Positions 50,426 to 59,590 of a DNA stretch of 64,000 nt are shown here, in pieces. Position 1 is the stretch's first letter; each line of letters begins with the position of its first letter. Made by a program: the position numbers and the translations under genes. A model generated the notes under the pieces. That model saw only the letters and a list, made by a program, of their open reading frames with translations. It did no database searches and had not been told where the DNA came from. Source of the stretch: Weizmannia acidilactici (GTDB lineage Bacteria > Bacillota > Bacilli > Bacillales > Bacillaceae_C); contig NZ_BKZR01000012.1 in assembly GCF_008974225.1 (NCBI RefSeq), positions 1 through 64,000 of the forward strand. The letters are read 5' to 3'.

Positions 50426-51457
50426 TTACATTTTCGCAGCCAGTGCCAATTCCGGTTCCGGGGACGGTTTACCGATAAAATAGCCTTGCGCATAGTGCAT
50501 GCCGATAGATTTGCAGTATTCGAGCTCTTCTTTCCGTTCGATGCCTTCCGCAAGTACAAAAATGCCGGTTGCATTCGCAATATTCATGACTTCCTGCAGG
50601 AACCGCTGCTTTACTTTATTTTGATCACAATGTGAGATGAAGAAGCGGTCAATTTTGACATAGTTTGGATTTAAGATTTTTAAAGTTTCCAGCGTGGCAT
50701 AACCCGAACCAAGATCATCGAGCGCCACCTCCACCTCGAGTTCCCGGTACACGTCGAGGATGCTTTTCAAAAAATGGACATTGGAAATTTTTTCAGTCTC
50801 CACGACTTCAAAAACAAGATCCTGCGGGGAAATGTCGTGCTGTTCGATCATAGTGAACGTTTGGCGTAAACAAACCTTATAATCGTAAATCGATGCTGGC
50901 AAAAAATTAATAAAGCTTTTCACGCCGCCGGGCAGTTTCCCGGCCCGGGCTTCGAGCGCCGCTTCCCTTGCGCGCAGATCCAAAAGGGAATGCAGCCCCG
51001 TTTTGTGGGCCACGTCAAATAAAAGGCCGGGCGGGATATTCCGTTTCGGAAAGTTGGTGCGGAGCAGCGATTCATAACCGTAAATTTTGTTGTCTTTCAT
51101 CCGGATAATAGGCTGGAAATAACTTGTAAGGCTTCCGGAAATGATCACTTTCACAAGCAATTCATGTTTAATCCGTTCTTTCAAATAGGGCAGCGGCAAG
51201 CTTAGTGGCATGCCGCTCCGTCCGTATGGCTGGACATTGGTGAATAGTTCGGCCGTTTCAGGTATATCATTTAGCATGTCAAATAAAGCCGCTTTTGTCG
51301 AATACGGGATAACCAAATGATCGGAATGTACTTCTTCTATGCGGAAATTTTGCATAAAGTACTCAATCACAGCAGGAGTTTTTTGTATATATAAACATCC
51401 GCTTTCCGGAATATGGAATGATGCATCGTTCTGCAGTTTCAACTTCTCATTTGGCAT
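50426..51457 (-). CDS. EAL-domain c-di-GMP phosphodiesterase
   Basis: A 343-residue protein with an N-terminal region of about 100 residues lacking known motifs and a C-terminal EAL domain, no GGDEF. Catalytic positions appear intact: YGYESLLR (Glu, ESL for EAL), FINFLPAS (Asn), VFEVVET (Glu), ALDDLGSGYA (Asp pair), NYVKIDR (Lys), AEGIE (Glu). It should hydrolyse c-di-GMP to pGpG. No membrane segment seen, so cytoplasmic. ATG 51457 follows GAGGATGG. It is the only c-di-GMP gene in the window. Confidence 0.88.
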   Translation of the reverse strand: MPNEKLKLQNDASFHIPESGCLYIQKTPAVIEYFMQNFRIEEVHSDHLVIPYSTKAALFDMLNDIPETAELFTNVQPYGRSGMPLSLPLPYLKERIKHELLVKVIISGSLTSYFQPIIRMKDNKIYGYESLLRTNFPKRNIPPGLLFDVAHKTGLHSLLDLRAREAALEARAGKLPGGVKSFINFLPASIYDYKVCLRQTFTMIEQHDISPQDLVFEVVETEKISNVHFLKSILDVYRELEVEVALDDLGSGYATLETLKILNPNYVKIDRFFISHCDQNKVKQRFLQEVMNIANATGIFVLAEGIERKEELEYCKSIGMHYAQGYFIGKPSPEPELALAAKM

Positions 51458-51546
51458 ATTAATCCATCCTCTATCCGGTGTTTTAACTTAGTTATATCAA
51501 AATATTCTTGACATTGCCACTAAATCAATCGAAAATGTGAAATTTT

Positions 51547-52311
51547 TCACGGCAGATAGGTGACCGCCCTTTTTCCCAATGCATTCCATGAAGCGGTAAA
51601 TTGCTTTTTATCCACTTTATGCGGTTTTTTCCCGGAAAGCGGGTCATTTATTATATAGACATGGCCGGCGTCATAGCCGACGAGCACGACCGCATGCAAA
51701 TCAAGCGGCGTTTTGACCACCTCATCCTTATGCTGCCACTTTTCCCATCTGTCCGGCAGCCGGTAATCCCCGGTTGTCCAAACGACAACAGGGCGCCCGT
51801 CTTCCACCTGCTGCAGCACTTTTTCGAACGGCGCGCCGGTTAAATTATACGCCCTGTGCGGCATATAGCGGTCAAGTAGCGCCGCAATTTCACGATCATA
51901 TACCGCATAGCCCGGTTTTTTCCCGGAAACATCCCCGACAAAGCCATCTTCCGGATCACCCCAGCTGACAATGTCCCCGCTTTTTGTCTTTTTGAGCGGA
52001 TCCGAATCTTTCTTGATTTGTTTGGCAAGCGCTGTTTTATCGGCCTTTATGCCGGCATACCGGAGAACCATCGCCAGGCTCGTCACTTCACAGCCGTATT
52101 TCAACTCGGGATTTTGCCAGATGAGCGGCACATCCAAGATTTTCTTCTCCTCTTGCTCTCCCGGGCCGGATGAGTCACCGGTTTTCAATTTTTCCACGTT
52201 CCGGTACTCCGTTTTTTCTTCCGGATACGATTTTTCTTTTGTCCCGTATCCCGGAAGAAAAGCAATGAGCATACATCCGATGCCTAACAGGGCAAACATT
52301 CGTTTCTCCAT
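51547..52311 (-). CDS. Exported C39-like cysteine peptidase (YvpB type)
   Basis: A 254-residue protein with a signal-type N-terminus (residues 4-20) and a peptidase_C39_2 domain. Catalytic residues: Cys in YGCEVTSLAMVL (about 73), His in DLHAVVLVGYDAGHVYI and Asp/Asn in INDPLSGK. Family members are YvpB-like proteins of unknown substrate. A Cys at residue 13 lies inside the signal helix and does not form a good lipobox. ATG 52311 follows GAAGGTGA. Confidence 0.82.
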   Translation of the reverse strand: MEKRMFALLGIGCMLIAFLPGYGTKEKSYPEEKTEYRNVEKLKTGDSSGPGEQEEKKILDVPLIWQNPELKYGCEVTSLAMVLRYAGIKADKTALAKQIKKDSDPLKKTKSGDIVSWGDPEDGFVGDVSGKKPGYAVYDREIAALLDRYMPHRAYNLTGAPFEKVLQQVEDGRPVVVWTTGDYRLPDRWEKWQHKDEVVKTPLDLHAVVLVGYDAGHVYIINDPLSGKKPHKVDKKQFTASWNALGKRAVTYLP

Positions 52312-52440
52312 ATCTTCACCTTCTTCTACTATATCTTGTTAAAGACAGTGGTTGCTTGTTCTCAATTGCCGTATCCATCTAAATGAAAAATTTATATTCA
52401 TTTTTTCTCGTTTTTATTGATAATATCGTGGCTTCAAATC

Positions 52441-52465
52441 CTTATTTAAAATTATTTTAAATAAG
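52441..52465. promoter_or_regulatory. PerR-type box upstream of katA
   Basis: A 25-bp palindrome centred at 52453. Its core TTAAAATTATTTTAA matches the PerR/Fur 7-1-7 pattern (TTATAATNATTATAA) with two symmetric changes. The likely promoter (TTGATT 52468, TATTAT after 16 bases) starts just downstream. Confidence 0.65.
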
Positions 52466-52530
52466 AATTGATTTTTAAAATAAATATGTTATTATATAGA
52501 TATCATTATTCTAAAGAGGGTGGAAGATTG

Positions 52531-54027
52531 ATGAGCAACCAAAAAGACAGAAATAAGAAAATGACTACCGCGTTTGGTGCACCGGTTCCGAACGATACAG
52601 ATTCCAAAACGGCAGGCAAAAGAGGCCCGTTATTGATGGAGGACTACTGGTTCGTTGAAAAACTGGCCCACTTCGACCGCGAAGTCATTCCGGAACGGCG
52701 GATGCACGCAAAAGGTTCCGGCGCTTACGGAACATTTACAGTGACGAACGATATTACAAAATATACGAAAGCAAAGCTTTTTTCTGAAGTCGGCAAGAAA
52801 ACTGATATGTTCATCCGCTTTTCCACTGTTGCCGGTGAACGCGGCGCGGCGGATGCCGAACGCGATATCCGCGGGACCGCAATGAAATTTTACACGGAAG
52901 AAGGCAACTGGGACCTTGTCGGCAACAACACGCCGGTCTTCTTCTTGAGGGATCCGAAGCGTTTTCCTGATTTGAACCATGTCGTCAAACGCGACCCGCG
53001 CACAAACATGCACAGTGCGCAGGCAAATTGGGATTTTTGGACGCTGCTTCCTGAAGCGCTCCATCAGGTCACGATTACGATGAGCGACCGCGGTATACCG
53101 GCCAGTTACCGGCATATGCATATGTTCGGCAGCCACACGTACAGCATGTTCAATGCAAATAATGAACGCGTCTGGGTGAAATTCCACTTTAAAACACAGC
53201 AGGGGATTAAAAACCTAACAGACAAGGAAGCGCAGGAACTGATCGGACGAGACCGCGACAGCCACCAAAGGGATTTGTTTGAAGCCATCGAGCGCGGGGA
53301 TTATCCAAGATGGACGATGTACATCCAGGTGATGACGGAAGAGCAAGCGAGGCATCTCCCATACAATCCGTTTGATTTAACAAAAGTCTGGTACCATAAA
53401 GATTTTCCGCTGATTGAAGTCGGTGTTGTTGAACTGAACCGCAATCCTGATAACTACTTTGCGGAAGTGGAACAGGCCGCATTTGCCCCGACCAATATTG
53501 TTCCGGGAATCGGGTTCTCGCCGGATAAAATGCTGCAGGGCCGCCTCTTCTCCTATGGCGATACGCAGCGTTACCGTTTAGGCGTGAACCATTGGCAAAT
53601 TCCAGTCAACTATCCGAAAAACGCGAAAAACTTCCATCCATACCACCGTGACGGCGCGATGAGAATTTTCAACCCGGCTGAAGGAGGCTCTATTTCTTAC
53701 AGCCCAAACAGCTACGGCGAATGGGAAGACAGCAAAGAACATCAGGAACCGGCACTGGATATTTTCGGTACGGCTGACCACCATAATTTCCGGGAAGATG
53801 ATGACCTTTATTATGAACAGCCGGGAAAACTTTTCAGGCTCATGACGCCGGATGAACAGCAAAGATTGTTCGAAAACACGGCCCGGAGCATGCAGGGAAC
53901 GACAAAAGAAGTCCAACTCCGCCATATTACAAACTGCTACAAAGCGGATCCTGCATACGGCGAGGGCGTGGCGAAAGCAATCGGCATCGCTATGAGCGAA
54001 GTCGAAGCCGCTGTGGCAGGAAAATAA
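52531..54027 (+). CDS. katA: Monofunctional heme catalase
   Basis: Breaks down hydrogen peroxide in the cytoplasm. A 498-residue clade 3 small-subunit catalase: distal His in RRMHAKGSGAYG (about residue 55), Asn in VGNNTPVFFLRDP, proximal heme Tyr in RLFSYGDTQRYRLG (about 340), and NADPH-site residues around HRDGAMR. ATG 52531 follows AGAGGGTGG; TTG 52528 is adjacent. The PerR-type box upstream fits peroxide-inducible expression. Strong terminator downstream. Confidence 0.95.
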   Translation: MSNQKDRNKKMTTAFGAPVPNDTDSKTAGKRGPLLMEDYWFVEKLAHFDREVIPERRMHAKGSGAYGTFTVTNDITKYTKAKLFSEVGKKTDMFIRFSTVAGERGAADAERDIRGTAMKFYTEEGNWDLVGNNTPVFFLRDPKRFPDLNHVVKRDPRTNMHSAQANWDFWTLLPEALHQVTITMSDRGIPASYRHMHMFGSHTYSMFNANNERVWVKFHFKTQQGIKNLTDKEAQELIGRDRDSHQRDLFEAIERGDYPRWTMYIQVMTEEQARHLPYNPFDLTKVWYHKDFPLIEVGVVELNRNPDNYFAEVEQAAFAPTNIVPGIGFSPDKMLQGRLFSYGDTQRYRLGVNHWQIPVNYPKNAKNFHPYHRDGAMRIFNPAEGGSISYSPNSYGEWEDSKEHQEPALDIFGTADHHNFREDDDLYYEQPGKLFRLMTPDEQQRLFENTARSMQGTTKEVQLRHITNCYKADPAYGEGVAKAIGIAMSEVEAAVAGK

Positions 54028-54087
54028 TGACTTAGCAAACAAACGGGCATGCCTGTTCAGCCGGACAGCCCACGTACATCTGTAATG

Positions 54088-54114
54088 AAAAAGCCCCGCA
54101 ATGCGGGGCTTTTT
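54088..54114. terminator. Bidirectional terminator behind katA
   Basis: AAAAAGCCCCGCA/TGCGGGGCTTTTT arms, one-base loop region. Confidence 0.9.
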
Positions 54115-54692
54115 CATTTATATACTTTTTTTGTAAATTTCGCGAGCACTTCATGATACAACTGGATCAATTTTTCAAAAGCCGGATTAAAGAAATGCTC
54201 CAATTTATGGATGCCATATGCCGCTACCAATGCAACAACAATACTTGCCGCGACGTCCAGCGGATAATGGTGGCCGACCCATACCCGGGAAATGCCGGTT
54301 AAAATGGCACAGACAATCATGACCGAGCCTAGTTTCCGGTTCCGCATCCATAAAGCAAAAGCGATCGCAAAGGTGCCCGATGCATGGTCGCTCGGGAACG
54401 AATCGTCTGCTGCATGCGGAATCAGGATCCGGATATGATAAGTAACAAATGGCCGAGGTTCATAGTAAACGAGCGTGATGAAATAATTGATCATCAAAGC
54501 GGCGATACCTGTTATCCCCGCATAAAGCACCATTTTTTTCATCTTGTTATTACCTAAAAGCCATACCAACAATAAAACGGCGGCAAAAAGCGGAAGAGCA
54601 TCCTGTGTAAAAAATATCATCAATTGGTCTATTAAACGGTCATGCCCGGATAAATTGTGGATCATAAAAAACAATTCGGCATTCTCATTCAT
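54114..54692 (-). CDS. bcrC: PAP2-family undecaprenyl-diphosphatase (BcrC type)
   Basis: Membrane phosphatase (192 residues, five to six helices) that converts undecaprenyl diphosphate to the monophosphate for wall synthesis; BcrC gives bacitracin resistance. The three PAP2 motifs are present: YYEPRPF, FPSDHASG and SRVWVGHHYPLDV. ATG 54692 overlaps the deacetylase stop by eight bases, implying one operon with the genes up to the ECF sigma factor. Confidence 0.88.
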   Translation of the reverse strand: MNENAELFFMIHNLSGHDRLIDQLMIFFTQDALPLFAAVLLLVWLLGNNKMKKMVLYAGITGIAALMINYFITLVYYEPRPFVTYHIRILIPHAADDSFPSDHASGTFAIAFALWMRNRKLGSVMIVCAILTGISRVWVGHHYPLDVAASIVVALVAAYGIHKLEHFFNPAFEKLIQLYHEVLAKFTKKVYK

Positions 54693-55443
54693 GAATCAAT
54701 TCTCTATCCTTTCTAATACGGCCCATTTTGGCAGATGACGGTTCGGTGTTAAACATCTCGTCAATGCGGACAAACCGGAAGCCGCGTTTTTTCAATTGCG
54801 GAATCGCATGCCGCAGCCCTTTAATGGTATAATGCGGGGCATCTTCATCCGCGCCCCAGGTTACGCCGCAATCATGCAGCAAAATTACATCTCCGCTTTT
54901 TACACGGGTGGGGAGCCCCTGCGAAATTTTTTCCGATCCGCCTTTTTTGCGCCAGTCCCTGAACATCCTCGACCAGAGCACCATTTTAAACTGCCTGTGC
55001 AGGAAAAAATCAAACAGCTGGATCATCCCCCATGGCGGGCGGTAATAAGCCGGTTTTTCGCCGGTGATCTTTTCAATGATCCGCGCCGAATGTTCAAGCG
55101 CGCGCGCATTTTTCCACGGCGCCATCAGCCAGTTGCAATGGTGCACATAATTGTGGATGCCGATACAATGCCCTTCACGATGTATGCGCAAAACCAGTTC
55201 CGGATACCGTTCCGCCCTTTCCCCGACAAGAAAGAAAGTGGCCTTGACGCCTTCACGCCTTAATAGATCAAGCAGTTCCGGCGTATAGTTAGGATCCGGG
55301 CCGTCATCAAAAGTCAAAGCAATCTCCCCGTTTTTCTTCCCTTTGCGGTACACCCCGGTGCTGAACCATGTGGATAAAATATATGGAATAATAGCGTAAA
55401 TGAAAAGCAGTGCAAACAAGAACATCATCACATGGACCAACAA
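54685..55443 (-). CDS. Membrane-anchored polysaccharide deacetylase
   Basis: A 252-residue NodB-domain protein with one N-terminal helix (about residues 3-25). Active-site motifs: LTFDDGPDPNYT, HNYVHH (metal H-x3-H in variant spacing), YYRPPWGM and ILLHDCG. Such enzymes deacetylate wall polymers or glycolipid sugars. TTG 55443 is five bases after AAAGGGGTGA; the longer reading from TTG 55461 would overlap that site. Between the glycosyltransferase and PAP2 genes. Confidence 0.86.
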   Translation of the reverse strand: MLVHVMMFLFALLFIYAIIPYILSTWFSTGVYRKGKKNGEIALTFDDGPDPNYTPELLDLLRREGVKATFFLVGERAERYPELVLRIHREGHCIGIHNYVHHCNWLMAPWKNARALEHSARIIEKITGEKPAYYRPPWGMIQLFDFFLHRQFKMVLWSRMFRDWRKKGGSEKISQGLPTRVKSGDVILLHDCGVTWGADEDAPHYTIKGLRHAIPQLKKRGFRFVRIDEMFNTEPSSAKMGRIRKDRELIHE

Positions 55444-55483
55444 TGAAATCACCCCTTTCAAAAGCTGTTCCCCGTATGAAACG

Positions 55484-56716
55484 TTAATGCGGCGGATTCA
55501 TCAGCAATGCTTTTTTCCGCATACGCGCATATTTTCCTTCCGCCACAAACGGCATTTGCGGGTCCGGAGCATTCAAAAGCCGTGAAACTTTAGATTGATA
55601 GATGACGGAAAGCGCCCTGAAAGCCGCTTCCCTGTTTTGGATATTCAGCGTATTTCTTTTCATTTTTTCAAGCTGTTCCTTGTTTTGGATCAAGCTGATT
55701 AAGCGGCGAATTAAATCGTGCCCGTCCGCAGCCTCCACCGCTGCGCCCGCCTGGGTTAAAAACGCTGCATTATCTTCTTCCTGGCCTGGCAGCGCCTTAT
55801 ACAAAATCATCGGAAGTTCCATTGCCAATGCTTCCGCCGTTGTCACCCCGCCCGGTTTTGTAATCATCACATCCGAAACGGCCATTAAATCACGCACATA
55901 ATCAATATAGCCGTGTACGTACACAGCATGCCTTGTCCCTTCCAAATCGTTCATCAGCCGGACGCGGAGCTTTTCATTATGCCCGCAGACAATCAGCAGC
56001 TGCATGCGGAAAGGCACGGCGTCCAATTTTTCGGCCGTGAATAGCCCATTTCCGAATAATCCTTCGCCGCCGCCCATCACAAGCACGGTCGGCAAATCCG
56101 GATCAAGATGGTATTTTTCACACAAAGCATTTTTATTTACAGGTTTTAAGAAGCTCGGTTTGATCGGAATCCCGGTATACGAGATTTTCCGTCCCGGAAT
56201 GCCAAGCCGGATCAACTGCTGGCGTACCTTGTAAGAGCCGACTAAATAATGGTCTGTATACGGATGCAGCCATGAGCTGTGGTGTGTGTGGTCGGTAATG
56301 ACCGTCACAAGCGGAATGTCGGTCAGCCCGTATTCCTTTAATTTGGAAATCATGCTTGACGCAAACGGGTACGTGCTGACAATGACAGTAGGACGTACCA
56401 TTTTCAGCATACGTAACGTTTTTTTCATTCCCAATGAAAAAAAGGCATTTAATGTTTTCGAAAATGTGTTAAATTGATAGGTTTTGTAGTACATATAGCC
56501 ATAGAGATTCGGAAACTTTTTAATGCCTTTCATATATACATAGTGGCTGACCGGATACAGAGCGGGATGCACCCATTCCATAAAATCAATGACAACCGGG
56601 TCGGCTTCCGGGGAACGGATTTTCATCGCCTGCTCAATTGCACGGGCTGCCTGCAAATGCCCTTCCCCGAAAGCGCCTGTCAAAATTAATACTTTATCTT
56701 TTTTCTTGTTGGCCAT
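55484..56716 (-). CDS. UgtP-like glycolipid glycosyltransferase 1 (MGDG synthase family)
   Basis: A 410-residue GT28-type enzyme with N-terminal MGDG_synth domain (ILTGAFGEGHLQAARAI) and C-terminal UDP-sugar domain (VMGGGEGLFGNG, ITKPGGVTTAEALAMELPMI, LPGQEEDNA). UgtP adds glucose to diacylglycerol for glycolipids and lipoteichoic-acid anchors. Acceptor specificity is not readable. ATG 56716 follows AGGGGAAAGAG. A second paralogue is at 59571-60734. Confidence 0.88.
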   Translation of the reverse strand: MANKKKDKVLILTGAFGEGHLQAARAIEQAMKIRSPEADPVVIDFMEWVHPALYPVSHYVYMKGIKKFPNLYGYMYYKTYQFNTFSKTLNAFFSLGMKKTLRMLKMVRPTVIVSTYPFASSMISKLKEYGLTDIPLVTVITDHTHHSSWLHPYTDHYLVGSYKVRQQLIRLGIPGRKISYTGIPIKPSFLKPVNKNALCEKYHLDPDLPTVLVMGGGEGLFGNGLFTAEKLDAVPFRMQLLIVCGHNEKLRVRLMNDLEGTRHAVYVHGYIDYVRDLMAVSDVMITKPGGVTTAEALAMELPMILYKALPGQEEDNAAFLTQAGAAVEAADGHDLIRRLISLIQNKEQLEKMKRNTLNIQNREAAFRALSVIYQSKVSRLLNAPDPQMPFVAEGKYARMRKKALLMNPPH

Positions 56717-56904
56717 TCTCTTTCCCCTCTACTTTTCCGTCTATTCAATCAAAAAGCCGGCTGCGCATCTATGAATGTGCGGTTTGGCTTCAAAATCCGC
56801 AAGCCCCGGGGCCCGGACTTTTGATACAATAAAATAGACTTCCTGCTGAAATAAAAAGTTCATTACAATATTTTGCCCACGGATAAATTTTCGCGTCCGC
56901 CTAT

Positions 56905-57759
56905 TTACGCCCGTATGTTTTTTCTGTTTTTCCATTTCTGATAAAGCCATGTCACCGTTAATCCAAGTGAGTACCAGGACAGGAGTAGAAAAATGACCTC
57001 ACCGATTAATGGAATGCTGCACAGCGCGATCAGGATCGTGGCTCCCGTTAAGAGAACAAGCCATTCCGACCGCCCTTTTAAAACGGAAAATTCGCTGCCA
57101 ACTTCCCGGCTGAGAAACGCCATACCGGCGATAAATGAAACAAAAATAGCCAGCAAGATCAGCACGACAAGCGGGATTCCGATGACCGTAATTGTCAAAA
57201 GCAGGCTGAGCGCGGTGAGCGCCAACATCATCAAAAATCCGGTAATGATCAATCTCCCGGGCCGCATGTAAAGCGGGTCCATCCCGCTGAAGATTTTCTT
57301 TCGTGTAAAGACGCCAAACAGTACCGTTAAAATAATGAAAACCAGGCTGGCGGCAAGCCTGAAAAACCACAGGGCAAGAAGGATCATTCCGGCGAAAATC
57401 ATGCTGTCAAGTGTTTTGTTATTCATATTTACGGAAATAACGTGCTCCGTTACTTTTGCACCCGGTTCCTGCCTGATGTTCCCCCCGAGTACAAACACAG
57501 AGCCGTGGATATCGGCCGATTTTTTGATGTCCAAATTGCCGTTAATGACAATTACCGCCGTCCTTACATATCCGCTGACAGTTGCGTCATCCCCGAGCAC
57601 AATTACATTTTCCACTTTCTCGTTTTCCGGGACCACCGTCTGCCGATCATGGATAATAATTCTTTTCTCTTTTGCAAGTACAGGGTGGACCGTCGCCCCC
57701 ATGTATAGAAAAAGCAAAAGCAAAGCCAAAAAGCTGATCAGTATTTTTTGGGCTTTCAT
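56905..57759 (-). CDS. Signal-peptide-bearing membrane protein with bactofilin-like repeats
   Basis: A 284-residue protein: signal peptide (residues 1-29, ending LAK), then a short beta-repeat region (ENVIVLGDDATVSGYVRTAVIVINGNLDI and ADIHGSVFVLGG, given in parts) like bactofilin or polymer-forming modules, then four membrane helices. Such proteins occur next to ECF sigma/anti-sigma pairs in Bacillus. Sixteen bases after the anti-sigma gene, so part of the operon. Function unknown; a scaffold or target of the sigma factor is plausible. Confidence 0.75.
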   Translation of the reverse strand: MKAQKILISFLALLLLFLYMGATVHPVLAKEKRIIIHDRQTVVPENEKVENVIVLGDDATVSGYVRTAVIVINGNLDIKKSADIHGSVFVLGGNIRQEPGAKVTEHVISVNMNNKTLDSMIFAGMILLALWFFRLAASLVFIILTVLFGVFTRKKIFSGMDPLYMRPGRLIITGFLMMLALTALSLLLTITVIGIPLVVLILLAIFVSFIAGMAFLSREVGSEFSVLKGRSEWLVLLTGATILIALCSIPLIGEVIFLLLSWYSLGLTVTWLYQKWKNRKNIRA

Positions 57760-57774
57760 AATCTTCTCCTTCCC

Positions 57775-58281
57775 CTACTCCTTCACCGGCTTCATTTTCA
57801 AAAGGCTTATGACCAGCCATAAACAAACGGCCAAAATTACGGAAGTGGCAATCATAATGGCCGCAGACAGATTTGGAAGGGCGGAAAGAATCGACAATGC
57901 AATATGGAAACCGCTTGAAACGATATTGGCCAGCCCGGATGCAATGTCCATGCCGACATAAAACGGCTTTCTTAAAACAGGATACATCGCAAACCCTGCA
58001 ACAAGGATGCAAACGGCAAAGAACCAGATAAATACGCGGTAATTCATCACCAAATTTTCCTCTGCGTAAATTTTTGACATGACCGCTTTTTCAAATTGAA
58101 AGCCAGGCAGTTCAACCGAATCGTAAAACTGCTTGATTTTCGCCTGTACCGCCTGCAGTTCTTCGAGTTCCTGCCTGCAGAGCGGGCAAACGGAAAGATG
58201 GGATTCCACCATTTTGCGTTCTTCGTTATTTAATTCGTCATCCATGAAAGCCGACAGCAGATCCTGGACATGTTCTTCCAT
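57775..58281 (-). CDS. Transmembrane anti-sigma factor with zinc motif
   Basis: A 168-residue protein with the zf-HC2 zinc anti-sigma motif (HLSVCPLCRQEL, H-x3-C-x2-C at residues about 28-35) in a cytoplasmic N-terminus and two to three membrane helices. It should hold the ECF sigma factor inactive until a membrane signal or proteolysis. Starts four bases after the sigma gene. The trigger is unknown. Confidence 0.88.
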   Translation of the reverse strand: MEEHVQDLLSAFMDDELNNEERKMVESHLSVCPLCRQELEELQAVQAKIKQFYDSVELPGFQFEKAVMSKIYAEENLVMNYRVFIWFFAVCILVAGFAMYPVLRKPFYVGMDIASGLANIVSSGFHIALSILSALPNLSAAIMIATSVILAVCLWLVISLLKMKPVKE

Positions 58282-58285
58282 TTCA

Positions 58286-58819
58286 TCACCCTCTTGAAAG
58301 TTCGTTTTTTAAGGCTTTTCTCGCGGTGTTGATACGCGATTTTACCGTGCCGAGGGGAATCCTCATGATTTTTGCAATCTCATCATACGAATAGCCTTCT
58401 ATATCGCGAAGAACCAGGGCCGTCCGGTGTTCCGGCGATAATTTTTCCATCGCATCCCGGATATCAAACCTTAGATTGGCGCGTTCGATATTGGAAGCAG
58501 GCCTGGACAGCGTTTCTTCGTCCATTTCCGTTTGGAGCGCCGCCTTTTTCTTCAGTTTTTTCAGCCTGTCGTAACACAAATTCGATACGATCCTCGCCAT
58601 CCAGGATGCAAATGCATAGGCATGCTCAAGCTTATCTAAAGAGTAATAGGCTTTTACAAAAGCTTCCTGGGCAATATCTTCCGCTTCCATCCTATCGTTG
58701 ACCATTGCATATGCATGCCGGAACACTTCCCCTTTAAACCGGGTGACAAGTGCGGCAAACGCATCTATATCCCCGCTTTTGGCCTGCTGGATTAACCTTG
58801 TCAAATCCTGCTCCACCAT
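58286..58819 (-). CDS. ECF sigma factor
   Basis: A 177-residue group IV sigma factor: region 2 (HAYAMVNDRMEAEDIAQEAFVKAYYSL, with DIAQEAF) and region 4 (LSPEHRTALVLRDIEGYSYDEIAKIMRIPLGTVKSRI, with GTVKSRI). ATG 58819 follows AGGGAG. First gene of an operon with its anti-sigma, a membrane protein, a UgtP-like transferase, a deacetylase and a PAP2 phosphatase. I could not identify an autoregulatory promoter with confidence. Confidence 0.92.
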   Translation of the reverse strand: MVEQDLTRLIQQAKSGDIDAFAALVTRFKGEVFRHAYAMVNDRMEAEDIAQEAFVKAYYSLDKLEHAYAFASWMARIVSNLCYDRLKKLKKKAALQTEMDEETLSRPASNIERANLRFDIRDAMEKLSPEHRTALVLRDIEGYSYDEIAKIMRIPLGTVKSRINTARKALKNELSRG

Positions 58820-58987
58820 GTTCAACTCCCTATAAAAACAACGAGGTTTTTTGCCGCGATCCCAGGCATGTGCAAAGCGGAAAGAACATTGCAGACTGGC
58901 GCACATCCCCGGTTTATTTCTTATTTATTATGGCTTATTTCTCTCTTTATATCATCGGGTATGCTGCCGGATTCCTCCCTTTTTTGT

Positions 58988-59590
58988 TTAATGGTTTGCC
59001 TTGCGCCCCATTTTAACTTTTCCGACCAGAAACCTGCCGATAACCGCCAAACAGATGAGCAGTAAAATCCCCAACCCGGTAGCCGTCATAAGCTTTGGGT
59101 CAGTTTGAAACATGTTGCCGATCTTTTTCAAAAACAGTTCATATGATTTACCAAGAAACAAGACGGCAAACGCCCAAGGATAAATACCGATAAAGGTGAG
59201 AATGCCGTATTTTAATTTCGGCACATTGCTGAACCCGGCCACATACGAAATATAATTGCCGATGCCAAACGGCCTTGTAATCGCAATGCTCCAGGCGCCG
59301 AACCGGTTGAACATTTGCCGGCCCATATGGATGCCTTTTTGGAGCTTTGGCGGTATGCGGCCATGGAGCTTGAGGGCGAGAAAATACGGGATAAAACTTG
59401 CCGCAGTATATATGACCGCCATGATGCCCGCCTGAAAAGCGGTTTCGGTCATCGACAGTTTCAAAATATACCCGTACGAAATGATAATGAAAATGCCCGG
59501 AAACGGAACGGAAGCCCCTTCGAGAAACATGACAAAATACACACCGAAAATGCCTATCCCCTGCAGAAAATCAATAAGATGTTGAAACAT
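58988..59590 (-). CDS. DedA-family membrane protein
   Basis: A 200-residue polytopic protein of the DedA (VTT) family: EGASVPFPGIFIIISYG near the start, RFGAWSIAITRPFGIGNYISYVAG in the centre (cited: ITRPFGIGNYISYVAG). Some DedA proteins act as undecaprenyl-phosphate flippases, which would fit the neighbouring BcrC-type phosphatase. ATG 59590 overlaps the glycosyltransferase stop by 20 bases and follows AAAGGACA. Confidence 0.88.
   Translation of the reverse strand: MFQHLIDFLQGIGIFGVYFVMFLEGASVPFPGIFIIISYGYILKLSMTETAFQAGIMAVIYTAASFIPYFLALKLHGRIPPKLQKGIHMGRQMFNRFGAWSIAITRPFGIGNYISYVAGFSNVPKLKYGILTFIGIYPWAFAVLFLGKSYELFLKKIGNMFQTDPKLMTATGLGILLLICLAVIGRFLVGKVKMGRKANH

Noticed and set aside
50120..50580. 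Leftward ORFs across the 21-bp repeat array
   Set aside because: Open because the repeat period is divisible by three; no ribosome site, and one overlaps the EAL gene in a different frame.
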